Made by a program: the position numbers and the translations under genes
Shown: piece by piece, positions 24,416 to 33,507 of the stretch
Layout: each line of letters begins with the position of its first letter
Numbering within the stretch: the stretch's first letter is position 1
Notes under the pieces: generated by a model
The model's database searches: none
Seen by the model: the letters and a program-made list of their open reading frames with translations, nothing else
What the model was told of the DNA's origin: nothing
NCBI RefSeq assembly: GCF_001553645.1
Contig: NZ_CP014231.1
Location: forward strand, 806,001 to 870,000
Reading direction: 5' to 3'
Length of the DNA stretch: 64,000 bases
DNA from: Leptotrichia sp. oral taxon 847
GTDB taxonomy: Bacteria; Fusobacteriota; Fusobacteriia; Fusobacteriales; Leptotrichiaceae

Positions 24416-25102
24416 CTAATAACTAATTTTTTGTTCAACATTCGGATTTTGAACGGCTTTCTTATATAGTTCCTTTAATTCTTCAAAATGATTTCCATTT
24501 TTTTCTCTATACTCTTTTTCCTTTTCTGTCAATTCCCTATTATACGGATTATCCCCCAAACTGCTGTGAAGTGCAACTCCAAATTGTGTTATAATATCGA
24601 ATTTCATAATTTCCTGCGACAAACTTTTGTCTGTATAAAATTTATACCCATCATAATTTGAACCTCTTCCCGCATCATAGTAAATATCGTTATTGTATTT
24701 TACTTTTACAATATTTTTTATTTCTTTTTTTGTTTTTCTTTCATAAATAACTGCTTTGTTGTTTTCCACCAATTCAGCGATATAATTACGGACATAATCC
24801 AATTTTTTATCTTTATCCGAAATATTATTTTTTATATTCTTTTCTTTTTTATCTCTATTTTTATTGTATAATTCCAATAAATCACTTTTTCTCACTAAAA
24901 TATCATAATTTTCAGTTTTATACGTTACTATATTCTTTTTATCACTTGATAATACATAACTCAAATTTATTTCCTTTTCAAAAGTTTGACTTAATTCTAT
25001 ATATCTTTTTTTCTTCGTATCATAAGTTCCTTTTACAATTGTTTCTGCTAGTCCTTGAATTGCTACTACTCCAAGTAACAAAATAAATAATATTTTTTTC
25101 AT
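24416..25102 (-). CDS. Exported protein of unknown function
   Basis: The 228-residue protein has a signal peptide (1-19, GLA-E). The mature part is Lys/Asn/Tyr-rich with alternating strands and helices and shows no recognised domain. Notable stretches are IVKVKYNNDIYYDAGRGSNYDGYKFYTDKSL and a charged helix near the C-terminus. There is no membrane anchor and no lipobox. AAGGA precedes the ATG. It lies 43 bp downstream of the 25146 membrane protein and may share its transcript. Confidence 0.7.
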   Translation of the reverse strand: MKKILFILLLGVVAIQGLAETIVKGTYDTKKKRYIELSQTFEKEINLSYVLSSDKKNIVTYKTENYDILVRKSDLLELYNKNRDKKEKNIKNNISDKDKKLDYVRNYIAELVENNKAVIYERKTKKEIKNIVKVKYNNDIYYDAGRGSNYDGYKFYTDKSLSQEIMKFDIITQFGVALHSSLGDNPYNRELTEKEKEYREKNGNHFEELKELYKKAVQNPNVEQKISY

Positions 25103-25145
25103 AATAATTCCTTCTTTCTATTAGTTCTTAAATTTTAACTACTTC

Positions 25146-26036
25146 TTATTGAATATCCCCATCAGTCTGGTTTTCAACACAATTTCTCCTTTTATTTTTA
25201 TTATTTATTTTCAAAGTTCCCAAATAAAATCCCATATTAACAACCATCGCATACACAAAATACCTTGACTCTAACGTCTTTATAATCCCGATTTTTTCAA
25301 TACTAATCTGAGTTTCTTTAAAATACATCAAAACTTTATATGGAAAAGTATAAATTATTGCATAATAGTCTTCTTTATACCAATTAAAACCCATAAAAAT
25401 AAATATTCCCGTAATCACTAAACAGCCTATTATTGTAAGTATTCTTACAAGCTCAATTTCTTCATCATTAAAAAATTTTTTTATAAAAAATCCAAAACAA
25501 ATATTAATCATAACAAATGGGATTAAAATACTAAATTGCATTCTATCTTCATAACTTTCCATTGGAATTGTAAATATTTGAACTCCAAAACAAATTACAA
25601 AACTAGGAATCAAAAAATACATTGTAACAAACCATAATATAATTTTAGAAACTTTAGACAAATAACTTCTACTCTTTATTTTACTTCTAAATATTCCTAA
25701 AATGAATAATCCGTTGAAAAAACATAATTTTATAACTCCAATAATATCTATTCTAAATAACAATACTACTGATAAAATTATAAAAAATATTGGCAATTTC
25801 AAAATTTTATCATTTTCATATTCCGATTTTTTCCCCATGAAATAAAACATTACGCCAAAAATTATTCCCGTTATTATTGAAAACATTCCTCCAAAAAATA
25901 ATCGAAATGGCAAATCAAAACCATAATCCCAGTCATATTTTCCTGCCCAAAAATAAAATACAAAAAATAAAATTTGAAGAATTATAAACTTTGCTATTTT
26001 TATTTTCCTTAAAGTGTTTTTAGAAATCTCTTCCAC
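25146..26036 (-). CDS. Multi-pass membrane protein of unknown function
   Basis: The 296-residue protein has about eight hydrophobic helices (for example near residues 13-31, 45-68, 80-95, 100-113, 130-155, 165-185, 195-217 and 262-278). There are no family motifs I recognise. The start is GTG at 26036, inside the last codons of cobI (28-bp overlap), with GGGAGGAG 7 nt upstream, so translation is coupled to cobI. A transport role related to cobalt or corrinoids is conceivable from this coupling but unsupported by motifs. Confidence 0.72.
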   Translation of the reverse strand: MEEISKNTLRKIKIAKFIILQILFFVFYFWAGKYDWDYGFDLPFRLFFGGMFSIITGIIFGVMFYFMGKKSEYENDKILKLPIFFIILSVVLLFRIDIIGVIKLCFFNGLFILGIFRSKIKSRSYLSKVSKIILWFVTMYFLIPSFVICFGVQIFTIPMESYEDRMQFSILIPFVMINICFGFFIKKFFNDEEIELVRILTIIGCLVITGIFIFMGFNWYKEDYYAIIYTFPYKVLMYFKETQISIEKIGIIKTLESRYFVYAMVVNMGFYLGTLKINNKNKRRNCVENQTDGDIQ

Positions 26037-26734
26037 TCCTTAACTCCTCCCTTCTTCAATATCATCGTCGAAAAATAAGGAACCTCCTCTACACTCTCAA
26101 TATCCCAATAAAAAACTTCATTCTCTTTTCCGCAATCTGAAACGATTACAGCATTTTCTTTATTCCCAGTTTCAATTATCGCTTTTTTTATTTTCTCAAA
26201 ATCTCGGCTGATTTTCATTAACACTAAATTTTGATTATTTTCAATTTCTTTATAAACATCAGTCTTTCTATTGACAGAAACTACTTTTAAATCTTCATCT
26301 CCAATCATTAGCGGTATATTAAGCCTTGCCGCAATACTGTTAAATGAAGTTATTCCCGCAATAGTTTCAATTTCCACATCATCTGAAATATGTTCCAAGA
26401 CGTAAGTGTAAGTGCTATAAGTCATCGGATCTCCTATCGTTAAAAATGCTACCTTTTTCCCTTTTTCCAATTCAGCACTTATTACATCCGCATTATTTTT
26501 TCTAAAAACTTTTCTCGCTTCCACATCTTTTATCATCGGAAACTCCAAAAATAGCTGCTCCACATCAGGCTTTACATACTCTTTTACAATATTAAAAGCT
26601 GTACTTCCTTCTCCACTTTTCGCCTCAGGCAGTACAATTACATCTACCTCATGTAACCTTTTTGTCGCTTTAACAGTTATATTTTCAGGATCTCCCACTC
26701 CGACACCAATACCATAAAATCTACCTTTTTTCAT
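26009..26734 (-). CDS. cobI: Cobalt-precorrin-2 C20-methyltransferase (CobI/CbiL)
   Basis: This 241-residue SAM tetrapyrrole methylase adds the C20 methyl, the first dedicated step of corrin methylation. Motifs are YGIGVGVGDPENITVKA, the CobI-typical IVLPEAKSGEGSTAFNIV, FLTIGDPMTYSTYTYVL and IETIAGITSFNSIAARL. AAAGGAG precedes the ATG. It overlaps the membrane-protein gene downstream and is separated from the DUF488 gene upstream by 114 bp. Confidence 0.95.
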   Translation of the reverse strand: MKKGRFYGIGVGVGDPENITVKATKRLHEVDVIVLPEAKSGEGSTAFNIVKEYVKPDVEQLFLEFPMIKDVEARKVFRKNNADVISAELEKGKKVAFLTIGDPMTYSTYTYVLEHISDDVEIETIAGITSFNSIAARLNIPLMIGDEDLKVVSVNRKTDVYKEIENNQNLVLMKISRDFEKIKKAIIETGNKENAVIVSDCGKENEVFYWDIESVEEVPYFSTMILKKGGVKEWKRFLKTL

Positions 26735-26848
26735 ATTTCACTCCTTTCTCTTCTCACTTCCCCTAAAAAATTCACTCATTTTTTCAAATTCTAACTTCTT
26801 ACCTTTAGATAATTTTTATTGATTATGCAAAAATCTTTTTAATTTCAA

Positions 26849-27220
26849 CTATTTTCTCAACTTTTCTTCAATAAATTCCTTCAACACAGGAATATGACTC
26901 AATTCTGGAGTTTTACTTGCATAAACCATTGTCACATTTCCCTTTTTTAACTCTTCCAATATTATATCCTCAAATTCCTTAAAATCTGAATTTCCTTCCA
27001 ATTCTTTTCTGTAATTTTCAGAAAAATTTTCAAAGTCAATAATCCCTTTATGATAATTTTGTCTCAATTCTTTCGATGGCGTAATAATTTTTGCCCAATA
27101 ATCAATTTTTGCATTTTCCTTTTTTAGCCCTCGAGGCCACAATTTATCGACTAATATTCTAAAACCATCTGTTTTTTCAATTTTTTCATACGCTCTTTTC
27201 CATTTAATTTCAAATTTCAT
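26849..27220 (-). CDS. DUF488-family protein
   Basis: The 123-residue protein has the family signature RILVDKLWPRGLKKE near residue 20, DYWAKIITPSKELRQNYHK, and a C-terminal VTMVYASKTPELSHIPVLKEF. Members are small cytosolic proteins of unknown biochemical role, sometimes near stress or heme genes. AAAGGAG precedes the ATG. The full length is typical of the family. Nothing connects it to the B12 genes on either side apart from position. Confidence 0.9.
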   Translation of the reverse strand: MKFEIKWKRAYEKIEKTDGFRILVDKLWPRGLKKENAKIDYWAKIITPSKELRQNYHKGIIDFENFSENYRKELEGNSDFKEFEDIILEELKKGNVTMVYASKTPELSHIPVLKEFIEEKLRK

Positions 27221-27387
27221 AACTGTTCTCCTTTTTTATATTTTTTTAACTATTTATAAAATCTTCGAATATATTATATCATATTTATTATACAAATTCT
27301 TAATATAATTCGACATTTAAAAAAATTAATTATTTAAGAAAAAGTCTATTTTAATGAAGAATTTGTTTTTTATTTTTGTAATTGTAA

Positions 27388-27416
27388 TTGAAAATTTTTA
27401 TCAAATAATATAAAAT
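27388..27416 (+). promoter_or_regulatory. Strong predicted promoter ahead of a start-less ORF
   Basis: TTGAAA (27388-27393), a 17-bp spacer and TAAAAT (27411-27416) are followed by the Shine-Dalgarno GAAAGGA (27435-27441). The reading frame at 27431-27706 begins just there but has no start codon. Confidence 0.6.
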
Positions 27417-27430
27417 ACTTATAGTTATAA

Positions 27431-27706
27431 AAAAGAAAGGAAAAAAACAAAACTTTCTTAATTCTATTCTATATACTTGGTTACATCGGTTTTTACTTAA
27501 CATTATTTGTAAATGGAATTTATTTAGAAAAGAAAAATCGTTTAAACAAAAAAGAATATTTAAAGATTTCAACAATACTAATAATTTCATTTACATTAAT
27601 GCTTATTTTTAAAGAAAATTTCTTTATTGTTGAATTATTATTGTTGTTGTTTTCTTTATCAATTTTGTGGATTGTTTATAAAAAATATAGCGAAATTAAG
27701 ATTTAA
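27431..27706 (+). pseudogene. Small membrane protein gene with lost start codon
   Basis: After an in-frame TAA (27428-27430) the frame is open for 91 codons to TAA at 27704. It encodes three membrane helices: FLILFYILGYIGFYLTLFV, YLKISTILIISFTLMLIF and FIVELLLLLFSLSILWIVY. No ATG, GTG or TTG occurs where the promoter and Shine-Dalgarno predict one; the codon 5-8 nt after GAAAGGA lies in an A-rich tract. Either the start was destroyed, a homopolymer error hides it, or a rare start is used. It fills most of the 570-bp gap before the thioredoxin gene. Confidence 0.55.
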
Positions 27707-27793
27707 AAAGTTAAATATGATTGAAAATATATACTTAATATGATAAACTTTATAAAATATTTTAAATAAAAAAATAAGAAAGAAGGAATAAAA

Positions 27794-28294
27794 ATGAAAA
27801 AATTACTAATTGTTGTTTCATTATTTATGACAAGTATTTTGGGATTTTCAAATGTAAAATCTCTTGATGTCGATGTAACAGAAGGTGCAAAATTACCTAA
27901 TTTTGAATTAAGAGATTTTCAGGGAAAATATACAAAAAGTAAAAAACTATTTGGAGATGGAAAACCTACACTTTTTATTTTTGCTGCTGAATGGTGTCCT
28001 TATTGTCAGCGTGAACTATCTGCTGTGCAAAAATTTTATGAAGAAAATAAAGATAATATAAATGTTGTAGTTGTATTCACAAGAAGAAAAACTAATTTAT
28101 CAGCAACTAAAAAATATGTGGAAGAAAATAAGTTTACTTTCCCAGTATATTATGACGCCACAGACTCACTTATGAAAGCCTTCAAAGTGAAAACTGTCCC
28201 ATACAATTTAATTATTCAGGATTCCAAAATTCAAAAAGATTTGGGTGAATCAAAAACTTATGAAGAGTTGAAAGAAGCATTTTATTTGAATTAA
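27794..28294 (+). CDS. Exported TlpA-type thioredoxin-fold protein
   Basis: The 166-residue protein has a signal peptide (1-19) and one thioredoxin domain. The active site is WCPYC near residue 73 (AAEWCPYCQRELSAVQKF). The N-terminal GAKLPNFELRDFQGK is typical of TlpA/ResA/AhpC-TSA proteins, and the cis-Pro loop KTVPYNLII is present. It acts in the periplasm as a thiol-disulfide reductase or peroxiredoxin-like protein. The partner is unknown, and no cytochrome maturation genes are nearby. AAGAAGGA precedes the ATG. It ends at the hairpin at 28312. Confidence 0.9.
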   Translation: MKKLLIVVSLFMTSILGFSNVKSLDVDVTEGAKLPNFELRDFQGKYTKSKKLFGDGKPTLFIFAAEWCPYCQRELSAVQKFYEENKDNINVVVVFTRRKTNLSATKKYVEENKFTFPVYYDATDSLMKAFKVKTVPYNLIIQDSKIQKDLGESKTYEELKEAFYLN

Positions 28295-28311
28295 TAAAAA
28301 ATAGTCATTAT

Positions 28312-28345
28312 AAAACATCTGAATTTTTATTTGGATGTTTTTTTT
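28312..28345 (+). terminator. Terminator of the thioredoxin-like gene
   Basis: The 8-bp stem AAAACATC / GATGTTTT with a 14-nt AT-rich loop is followed by a run of T residues, 18 bp after the stop codon. Confidence 0.75.
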
Positions 28346-28413
28346 AATGTTTTTTCTGATAAATACGGCAATAAAAAAGAACAATCATATTAAATTTAAT
28401 TTTTTTTGAAATT

Positions 28414-28449
28414 AAAAAGAGGCAGCAATTCTATAGAACCTCTTTTTTT
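28414..28449 (-). terminator. Terminator of the META-domain gene (bidirectional)
   Basis: The 9-bp stem AAAAAGAGG / CCTCTTTTT encloses a 16-nt loop that itself contains TTCTATAGAA. T runs follow on both strands. It lies about 60 bp past the META gene's stop on the minus strand. Confidence 0.75.
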
Positions 28450-28508
28450 ATTAATAGACTTTTTTTATCAAATATTGTACGCGACATCCTTTTACAAAAA
28501 GAAATCAC

Positions 28509-29276
28509 TTATTTGATCTTTTCAAATTTCAACGTTTTTCCATCACTAGTAGTCAAAGTCAAAATATTTTTAACTAATTTTATAGTTTTAGAATTTTGTA
28601 ACAATTTTAAATACTCAAATTCAATTTTCATTAAATTTTCTGGTCCAGCTATTTTTGTAGAACCAACTGGTCCAATTTTAATGCTGTCATTCTTGATTTC
28701 ACAATTTCCAAAATAGTTGTTTATTCCAGAATTTCCATTAATCTTGTTTTCAGCAAAAGAAATTGTTATTTCTCCTTCTTTTTCTGGAAAGGAAGTTTGT
28801 CCCATTTCGACAAGTTTCCATTTTGTATTTTTCAATTTTTTACTCAAGTCTAATTTTTTAAACGTCCAAACTTCTCCATTTTTATTTCTCAAGCTCAAAG
28901 TTGTGTTATTATAATTTATTCTTGGAGAATTTTGCAAAATATCAAAAAAGTTTAGCTCAATTTTCATTAATTCTTCTGGTCCAGCCATCAAGGTTGTCGC
29001 TGTTTCAGCAGTTAAAATTGAATTATTTTTTATTTTATATCCTCCAAAATAACTATTCACACCTGAAAATCCACTAATTTTACCGTCTGAAAAATTAAGC
29101 GTAATATTTACCCCTTCTGGAATTGGCAATTTTTGACCTTTTTTACTAATTTGTGATAATTCCCAAGAAGTTTTATTCAAATTGTAAACAGTTCTCTTTT
29201 TTACTTTTGCACTTAATCCAATACAACTAAACAAAAAAACTGTTAAAATTCCAAATAAATAAAATGTTTTCTTCAT
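28509..29276 (-). CDS. Exported protein with two META (HslJ-like) domains
   Basis: The 255-residue protein has a signal peptide (1-23) followed by two tandem copies of a META domain (about 30-140 and 145-255). Each copy has a TSWEL or TKWKLV opening strand. The hallmark is FSGVNSYFGGYKI in the first and INGNSGINNYFGNCEI in the second, followed by MAGPEELMKIE / IAGPENLMKIE. HslJ-type META proteins are small envelope proteins linked to stress or drug tolerance. There is no lipobox, so the product is probably free in the periplasm. The tandem arrangement came from duplication. Confidence 0.9.
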   Translation of the reverse strand: MKKTFYLFGILTVFLFSCIGLSAKVKKRTVYNLNKTSWELSQISKKGQKLPIPEGVNITLNFSDGKISGFSGVNSYFGGYKIKNNSILTAETATTLMAGPEELMKIELNFFDILQNSPRINYNNTTLSLRNKNGEVWTFKKLDLSKKLKNTKWKLVEMGQTSFPEKEGEITISFAENKINGNSGINNYFGNCEIKNDSIKIGPVGSTKIAGPENLMKIEFEYLKLLQNSKTIKLVKNILTLTTSDGKTLKFEKIK

Positions 29277-29410
29277 TTTAATTCCTCTTTTCTTTTTTTA
29301 ATTTTTTTATTTTATTAAATTTATAATTTTCTTCCTCCAACTTCTACTGAATAGAATAAAATTTTAGAGATTATTTTTAATTTATTTTGGGTTGCAATCA
29401 GTATAAATTC

Positions 29411-29929
29411 TTATTTTGCTTGTTCAAATAAAGTAAAAAATATACTTCCCAATAACCCTACATTTAATAAATTAGTCATCATTAACGCTGAATATGTATA
29501 TTTATTTAATCTATTGTTATCTTCTATAAAATTTGAAGCTATCCAAATCGGTATTTGAATAACCAAGATTCCATAAAATTTCATACCTCCAAAGAAAATA
29601 ACACCTAATAAATCAATAGTAATTAGAACAAACGCACTATAAGAAAAAAGCTTATTATTCTTCTTTTTCATTAGCATGAACAATAAAACAACTACAATAC
29701 AAACTATTGAATGTAATCCCTGATTTTGAGAAAAAAAGTCTTTACCTAAAAGTTTTATACACAAAAATAAATATATTATTCCGAAAACTAAATCACCCCA
29801 TAAAAATTTTTTAAGTTTTTTTTCTTTAAAAATTGGCAAAAGAATTTTTGCAAAACAAAAAATAAATCTACTGCCACTATAAATTAATACTAAATCAATA
29901 AGTATAAGCATTATTATTGACTTTTCCAA
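29411..29929 (-). CDS. Small multi-pass membrane protein of unknown function
   Basis: The 172-residue protein has four to five hydrophobic helices and short loops (for example IIMLILIDLVLIYSGSRFIF, IVCIVVVLLFMLM, YSAFVLITIDLLGVIFF). I do not recognise the family. The likely start is TTG at 29929, because AGGAG lies 11 nt upstream; the first ATG (29911) is too far from it. It stands alone between the META gene and the autotransporter. Confidence 0.65.
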   Translation of the reverse strand: MEKSIIMLILIDLVLIYSGSRFIFCFAKILLPIFKEKKLKKFLWGDLVFGIIYLFLCIKLLGKDFFSQNQGLHSIVCIVVVLLFMLMKKKNNKLFSYSAFVLITIDLLGVIFFGGMKFYGILVIQIPIWIASNFIEDNNRLNKYTYSALMMTNLLNVGLLGSIFFTLFEQAK

Positions 29930-30156
29930 CTATCTCACACTCCTAAATAAATTTTTTCATATAAAAAATATTTTCCTTTTGACTCTCAATAAATTTTTTT
30001 ATAATTTTACTCAATTTATTACTCTACCCTATTTATTTAGTTATTCCTAAAATAATTTACTTAATATCAAGTATCTTATCACTACGCACCTTGATTGTCA
30101 ATAAATTTTTTTATTAAAAACTTAATTAAAATTCAAAAATTCAATTTTTTTCTTCC

Positions 30157-30211
30157 AAAAAAAATATACATCCCATAACATCAAATTCTTTTTGAGTACT
30201 AAAGGATGTAT
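30157..30211 (-). terminator. Terminator of the autotransporter gene
   Basis: The 8-bp stem ATACATCC / GGATGTAT with a 30-nt AT-rich loop is followed on the minus strand by a T-rich run. It begins about 20 bp past the autotransporter's stop codon. Confidence 0.65.
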
Positions 30212-30230
30212 TTTTTAGAATTTAACTCAA

Positions 30231-33200
30231 TTAGAAATTAATTCTAACTCCTGTCGTGTAAACATTGTTACTTCCTTTACCTTTTCCGCTGTCCATAGAG
30301 CCATCATAGTTTACATACCATCCAAAACTTTTATTTACTTCAGTTAGTGCACCTGCTCCTACCCAAGTTTTATTTTTTGAAAGTCCAATACCTTTTACTT
30401 TGAATTTTGCTCCTGGAAGTCCAGTATATCTTGCATCAAAGCTCAAATCCTCATCTTTAAAAGCTTTTTGGTGTGTTACATATCCCTGGAAAGTTGTTTT
30501 GCTTCCACTATTCCAATTTACAGATTTTCCGACTCTAAATCCTACTAATGCTGCGGTTTGATTATAAGTTTTTTTCTCCGCTGTAAGTCCAAATTGGCTG
30601 TCTTTTTCAGAAAATGAACCTCTTTGAACCGTGTCGTGAGTCAACCCAACAAATGGTGTTACGACAAAATCTCCATTTTTATTTTTTATATCATATCCTG
30701 TTTCCAAGTACCCTGAATAGACTTTGTCATTGTGATTAATCTTTGCTTGAGAATAATCATTACTACCTAAAATGATGTCCCTTTCAACATCGCTGTCAAC
30801 AAATCCTGCTCCCAAACGACCTTGCAAATATAATGGATTATTTTTATTGCCTAATCTTCCGTACAATGAAAAACCAAAATTATTTGCATTGGATTTTCCT
30901 CCGTATCTGTCAAACTTAACATCGGCTTTTGAATAAGACAACGCTGTCCCTAAAATTAAATTTTCACCAAATTGTTTGTCAATTCCAACTTGTCCACCAA
31001 ATACTTTTGTGTCTCCTGTTCCATATCCGTCTTGTTTTAGTTTACCATTTGCACCGAAACCTGATACCCAAAGTCCAAATTTATCCCCGACATTGTCAAG
31101 TGTTCCAAGCATTACAAGTCTATTTGACAAATCTTTATTTACAGTTTGTGAATGCCCGAAAGTCAACGCTTGAGCTGATGCGTAAATTTGTCCTGATAAA
31201 CTGTCTAAAATTGCTGCTCTTGCTATAGAAGAAAGCGATTGTAATTTTGCAGCTTTTTTCTCAAACTGCGAAACATTTTCCGCCGTTCCATTCTCAATTT
31301 TTTCATCTAATTTTTGAAAAGCTGTTTCAATATTTTGCGCCGTATTTTCTTGCATCTCGTCAGTTCCTGCTATTTTTTTCACATAATCTAACACATTTTT
31401 TCTACTCAATTTCACACTTAATTTATTTCCTTTTACTTCAGTCGCACCATTAACCAATTCAGGTGTTTCCACTTTCCCAAAATTACCTTCAATCCCTTTT
31501 TCTGCTTCAATCACAGTCATTGACAACGGTTTTGCTGTAATATATCTTCCATTACTTAAAGTTTGTAATGTTGCACTCTCTCCATTTAAATTCACTATTC
31601 CATTAACTATAAGTTTAGAACCTATTTCTGCTTTTGTTACAGAACCAGCTGTTGCTATGTAATTTCCTGTTATAACAGCTCCTGAACCTCTATTTTCAAA
31701 AGTTCCTCCATTATTGTAAACACTTTTTGGAACACCATCCTTTTCATTTATTATAGCTGTCGGATACGTTACTAGTGTCCCTTGTGAATTTATCGTTATA
31801 TCAGAAGTATTATTTCCATATATTTCTAATTTTCCTTCATCTATGGTAGTATTTCCAGCATAACTATTATTCCCTGTTAAAATCAATGTTCCATTTCCAG
31901 ATTTTCTTAATCCGCCATCACCTTTAATATCATTTTCAAAAATAGAAGTCATTGAATTTCCGATATTTGCGTTAAATTGTCCTTTTAACCCAGCAAGTGA
32001 TGCATTTTTACCTACAAGTAAGATATTATCAAATTGAGCAGGTCCTTTTAATGCTTTTTCTTCATTCAAATATCCCCATCCATATCTTGAACTTACATCA
32101 CCATTGCCGATTAATAATGTATTTATTTTAGTTGCTGTTGTTAAAATCGTCTGCTGAATTTCGTGTCCTGTCATCCAAGGAAATCTTTCTTTAATTTTTG
32201 CGGCCGTCGCTGTAACTCTTGGAGCTGCATTTGATGAACCTGGTGAAGAACAACCTGGCAATTCACAACGTCCATTTGCAGAAATAGTCCAATATGCTGC
32301 ACTTTCTCCTGCCCACGCAAAATGTTTTGAAAAATCTTTTGCACTCCCATCAGCCTGTTCTTCTAAACCTACCACCGCTATCCAACCTTTTTGTAATGAA
32401 GGAATTGCTATTGGTAACCCCGACTGAACAGACACTGCTGTAAGCTCAGTTTTATCTGCTTTATAATTTCCAGCTGCCCAGACAAATAATGAACCTTCGT
32501 TAACAGCTTTTTTATAGAAATTTATTAACTCATCTACCTTTTGATCCATTTTATCTTGAGTCCAATTTCCAACAGTTTTAATAGATTCCCATAAATCCTT
32601 TCTATAAGTCGTAGAAGAAAATTCTTGAGGTATTCCAAGAGATTGATTGTATATTCTTACACCTTTAGCTTGTAATTCTTTGTATCTATCCACATTTATA
32701 ATTAATCCAGCACTTTGTGTTCCCAAAGATACTCCATGTATTGTTGCTCCTTTAGCTCCATTACCACTTTCGCCACCAAGTATCGTAGCTACTCTCAATC
32801 CGTGATCATTTTTACTTGGACTATGATCTGTAGCAACTGCATAATTTGAATTCAATCTTCCTTTAAATTCATCTTCTTTTACTTTCTCAAAAGTTTGTCC
32901 TCTTTTGTAATATTTCATTGTTTCATTATTAGTTATAAAATCCTCATCCAAAACTGCAACTTGTACGCCTTTTCCTGTCATTACACCTTGATTTGCAGGT
33001 TTTTCAAAATTATTTGGGATGGGTACTTGACTTTGTTGTCCAGAATTAGAACTGTTGTTTGTTGTAGAATTTCCAGCACTTTGTCCAGAGCTAGAATTAT
33101 TATTTGATTCAGAATTTCCAATATTTTGACTTGGATTAAAATTACTTTTGCCACCAATATTTCCAGGGATTTGAGATGGATTTTCCGATGGCCTGCTTGG

Positions 33201-33311
33201 ATTTGATATGGGGGTTGCTTGAGATGTCTGCGAACTTCCGCCTCCACCTCCGCCTCCGCCACAGCTAGATAACACGGTAATCAAACTGATTAATAGTAGT
33301 GTTTTTTTCAT
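30231..33311 (-). CDS. Lipoprotein-type subtilisin (S8) autotransporter protease
   Basis: The 1026-residue protein has a lipoprotein signal with lipobox LSSC (Cys17), eight Gly directly after it and a Ser/Asn/Gln-rich linker to about residue 105. A subtilase domain follows with Asp122 (VAVLDEDF), His170 (NDHGLRVA), an oxyanion Asn near 282 (AAGNY) and Ser360 (GSSNAAP). A passenger-associated repeat (GNGTLILTGNNSYAGNTTIDEGKL) and a C-terminal autotransporter barrel of about 270 residues ending in GVRINF complete it. It is expected to be lipid-anchored and then translocated to the surface, like Neisseria NalP. The ribosome site is hairpin-split. Confidence 0.93.
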   Translation of the reverse strand: MKKTLLLISLITVLSSCGGGGGGGGSSQTSQATPISNPSRPSENPSQIPGNIGGKSNFNPSQNIGNSESNNNSSSGQSAGNSTTNNSSNSGQQSQVPIPNNFEKPANQGVMTGKGVQVAVLDEDFITNNETMKYYKRGQTFEKVKEDEFKGRLNSNYAVATDHSPSKNDHGLRVATILGGESGNGAKGATIHGVSLGTQSAGLIINVDRYKELQAKGVRIYNQSLGIPQEFSSTTYRKDLWESIKTVGNWTQDKMDQKVDELINFYKKAVNEGSLFVWAAGNYKADKTELTAVSVQSGLPIAIPSLQKGWIAVVGLEEQADGSAKDFSKHFAWAGESAAYWTISANGRCELPGCSSPGSSNAAPRVTATAAKIKERFPWMTGHEIQQTILTTATKINTLLIGNGDVSSRYGWGYLNEEKALKGPAQFDNILLVGKNASLAGLKGQFNANIGNSMTSIFENDIKGDGGLRKSGNGTLILTGNNSYAGNTTIDEGKLEIYGNNTSDITINSQGTLVTYPTAIINEKDGVPKSVYNNGGTFENRGSGAVITGNYIATAGSVTKAEIGSKLIVNGIVNLNGESATLQTLSNGRYITAKPLSMTVIEAEKGIEGNFGKVETPELVNGATEVKGNKLSVKLSRKNVLDYVKKIAGTDEMQENTAQNIETAFQKLDEKIENGTAENVSQFEKKAAKLQSLSSIARAAILDSLSGQIYASAQALTFGHSQTVNKDLSNRLVMLGTLDNVGDKFGLWVSGFGANGKLKQDGYGTGDTKVFGGQVGIDKQFGENLILGTALSYSKADVKFDRYGGKSNANNFGFSLYGRLGNKNNPLYLQGRLGAGFVDSDVERDIILGSNDYSQAKINHNDKVYSGYLETGYDIKNKNGDFVVTPFVGLTHDTVQRGSFSEKDSQFGLTAEKKTYNQTAALVGFRVGKSVNWNSGSKTTFQGYVTHQKAFKDEDLSFDARYTGLPGAKFKVKGIGLSKNKTWVGAGALTEVNKSFGWYVNYDGSMDSGKGKGSNNVYTTGVRINF

Positions 33312-33404
33312 TTTTTTCGCTACTTAATTTTAATTTATCATATTGTACTGACAATAAATTTTCATATATTTGTCAAATTACTCTAAAAAGTAGCGCCTCC
33401 TTTC
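33312..33404 (-). promoter_or_regulatory. Hairpin-split ribosome binding site of the autotransporter
   Basis: The Shine-Dalgarno GAAAGGAGG (33396-33404) is 84 nt from the ATG at 33311, and no other Shine-Dalgarno is closer. Directly after it CGCTACTT (33388-33395) pairs perfectly with AAGTAGCG (33318-33325). Folding leaves six A residues before the ATG, a normal spacing. The 62-nt loop holds a further TGACAA / TTGTCA stem. Confidence 0.65.
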
Positions 33405-33462
33405 TTTTTTTAAATTTAAATATTTATATTTTTATAATTATTACAATTTATTCATTCATTTA

Positions 33463-33490
33463 ATTATACCATAAAATAAGAAAAAAACAA
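33463..33490 (-). promoter_or_regulatory. Predicted promoter of the autotransporter gene
   Basis: On the minus strand TTGTTT (33485-33490), a 16-bp spacer and TATAAT (33463-33468), preceded by TGG, give an extended -10 promoter. The leader to the ATG is about 145 nt. Repeat copy 2 starts 17 bp upstream of the -35. Confidence 0.55.
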
Positions 33491-33507
33491 TTAATATCTT
33501 AAAAATT

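Noticed and set aside
27351-27590. Minus-strand 79-codon ORF
   Set aside because: It is antisense to the coherent plus-strand membrane reading frame 27431-27706 and has no ribosome site; composition is that of a shadow frame.
30976-31453. Plus-strand ORFs inside the autotransporter
   Set aside because: They are shadows of the barrel coding sequence without ribosome sites or recognisable domains.
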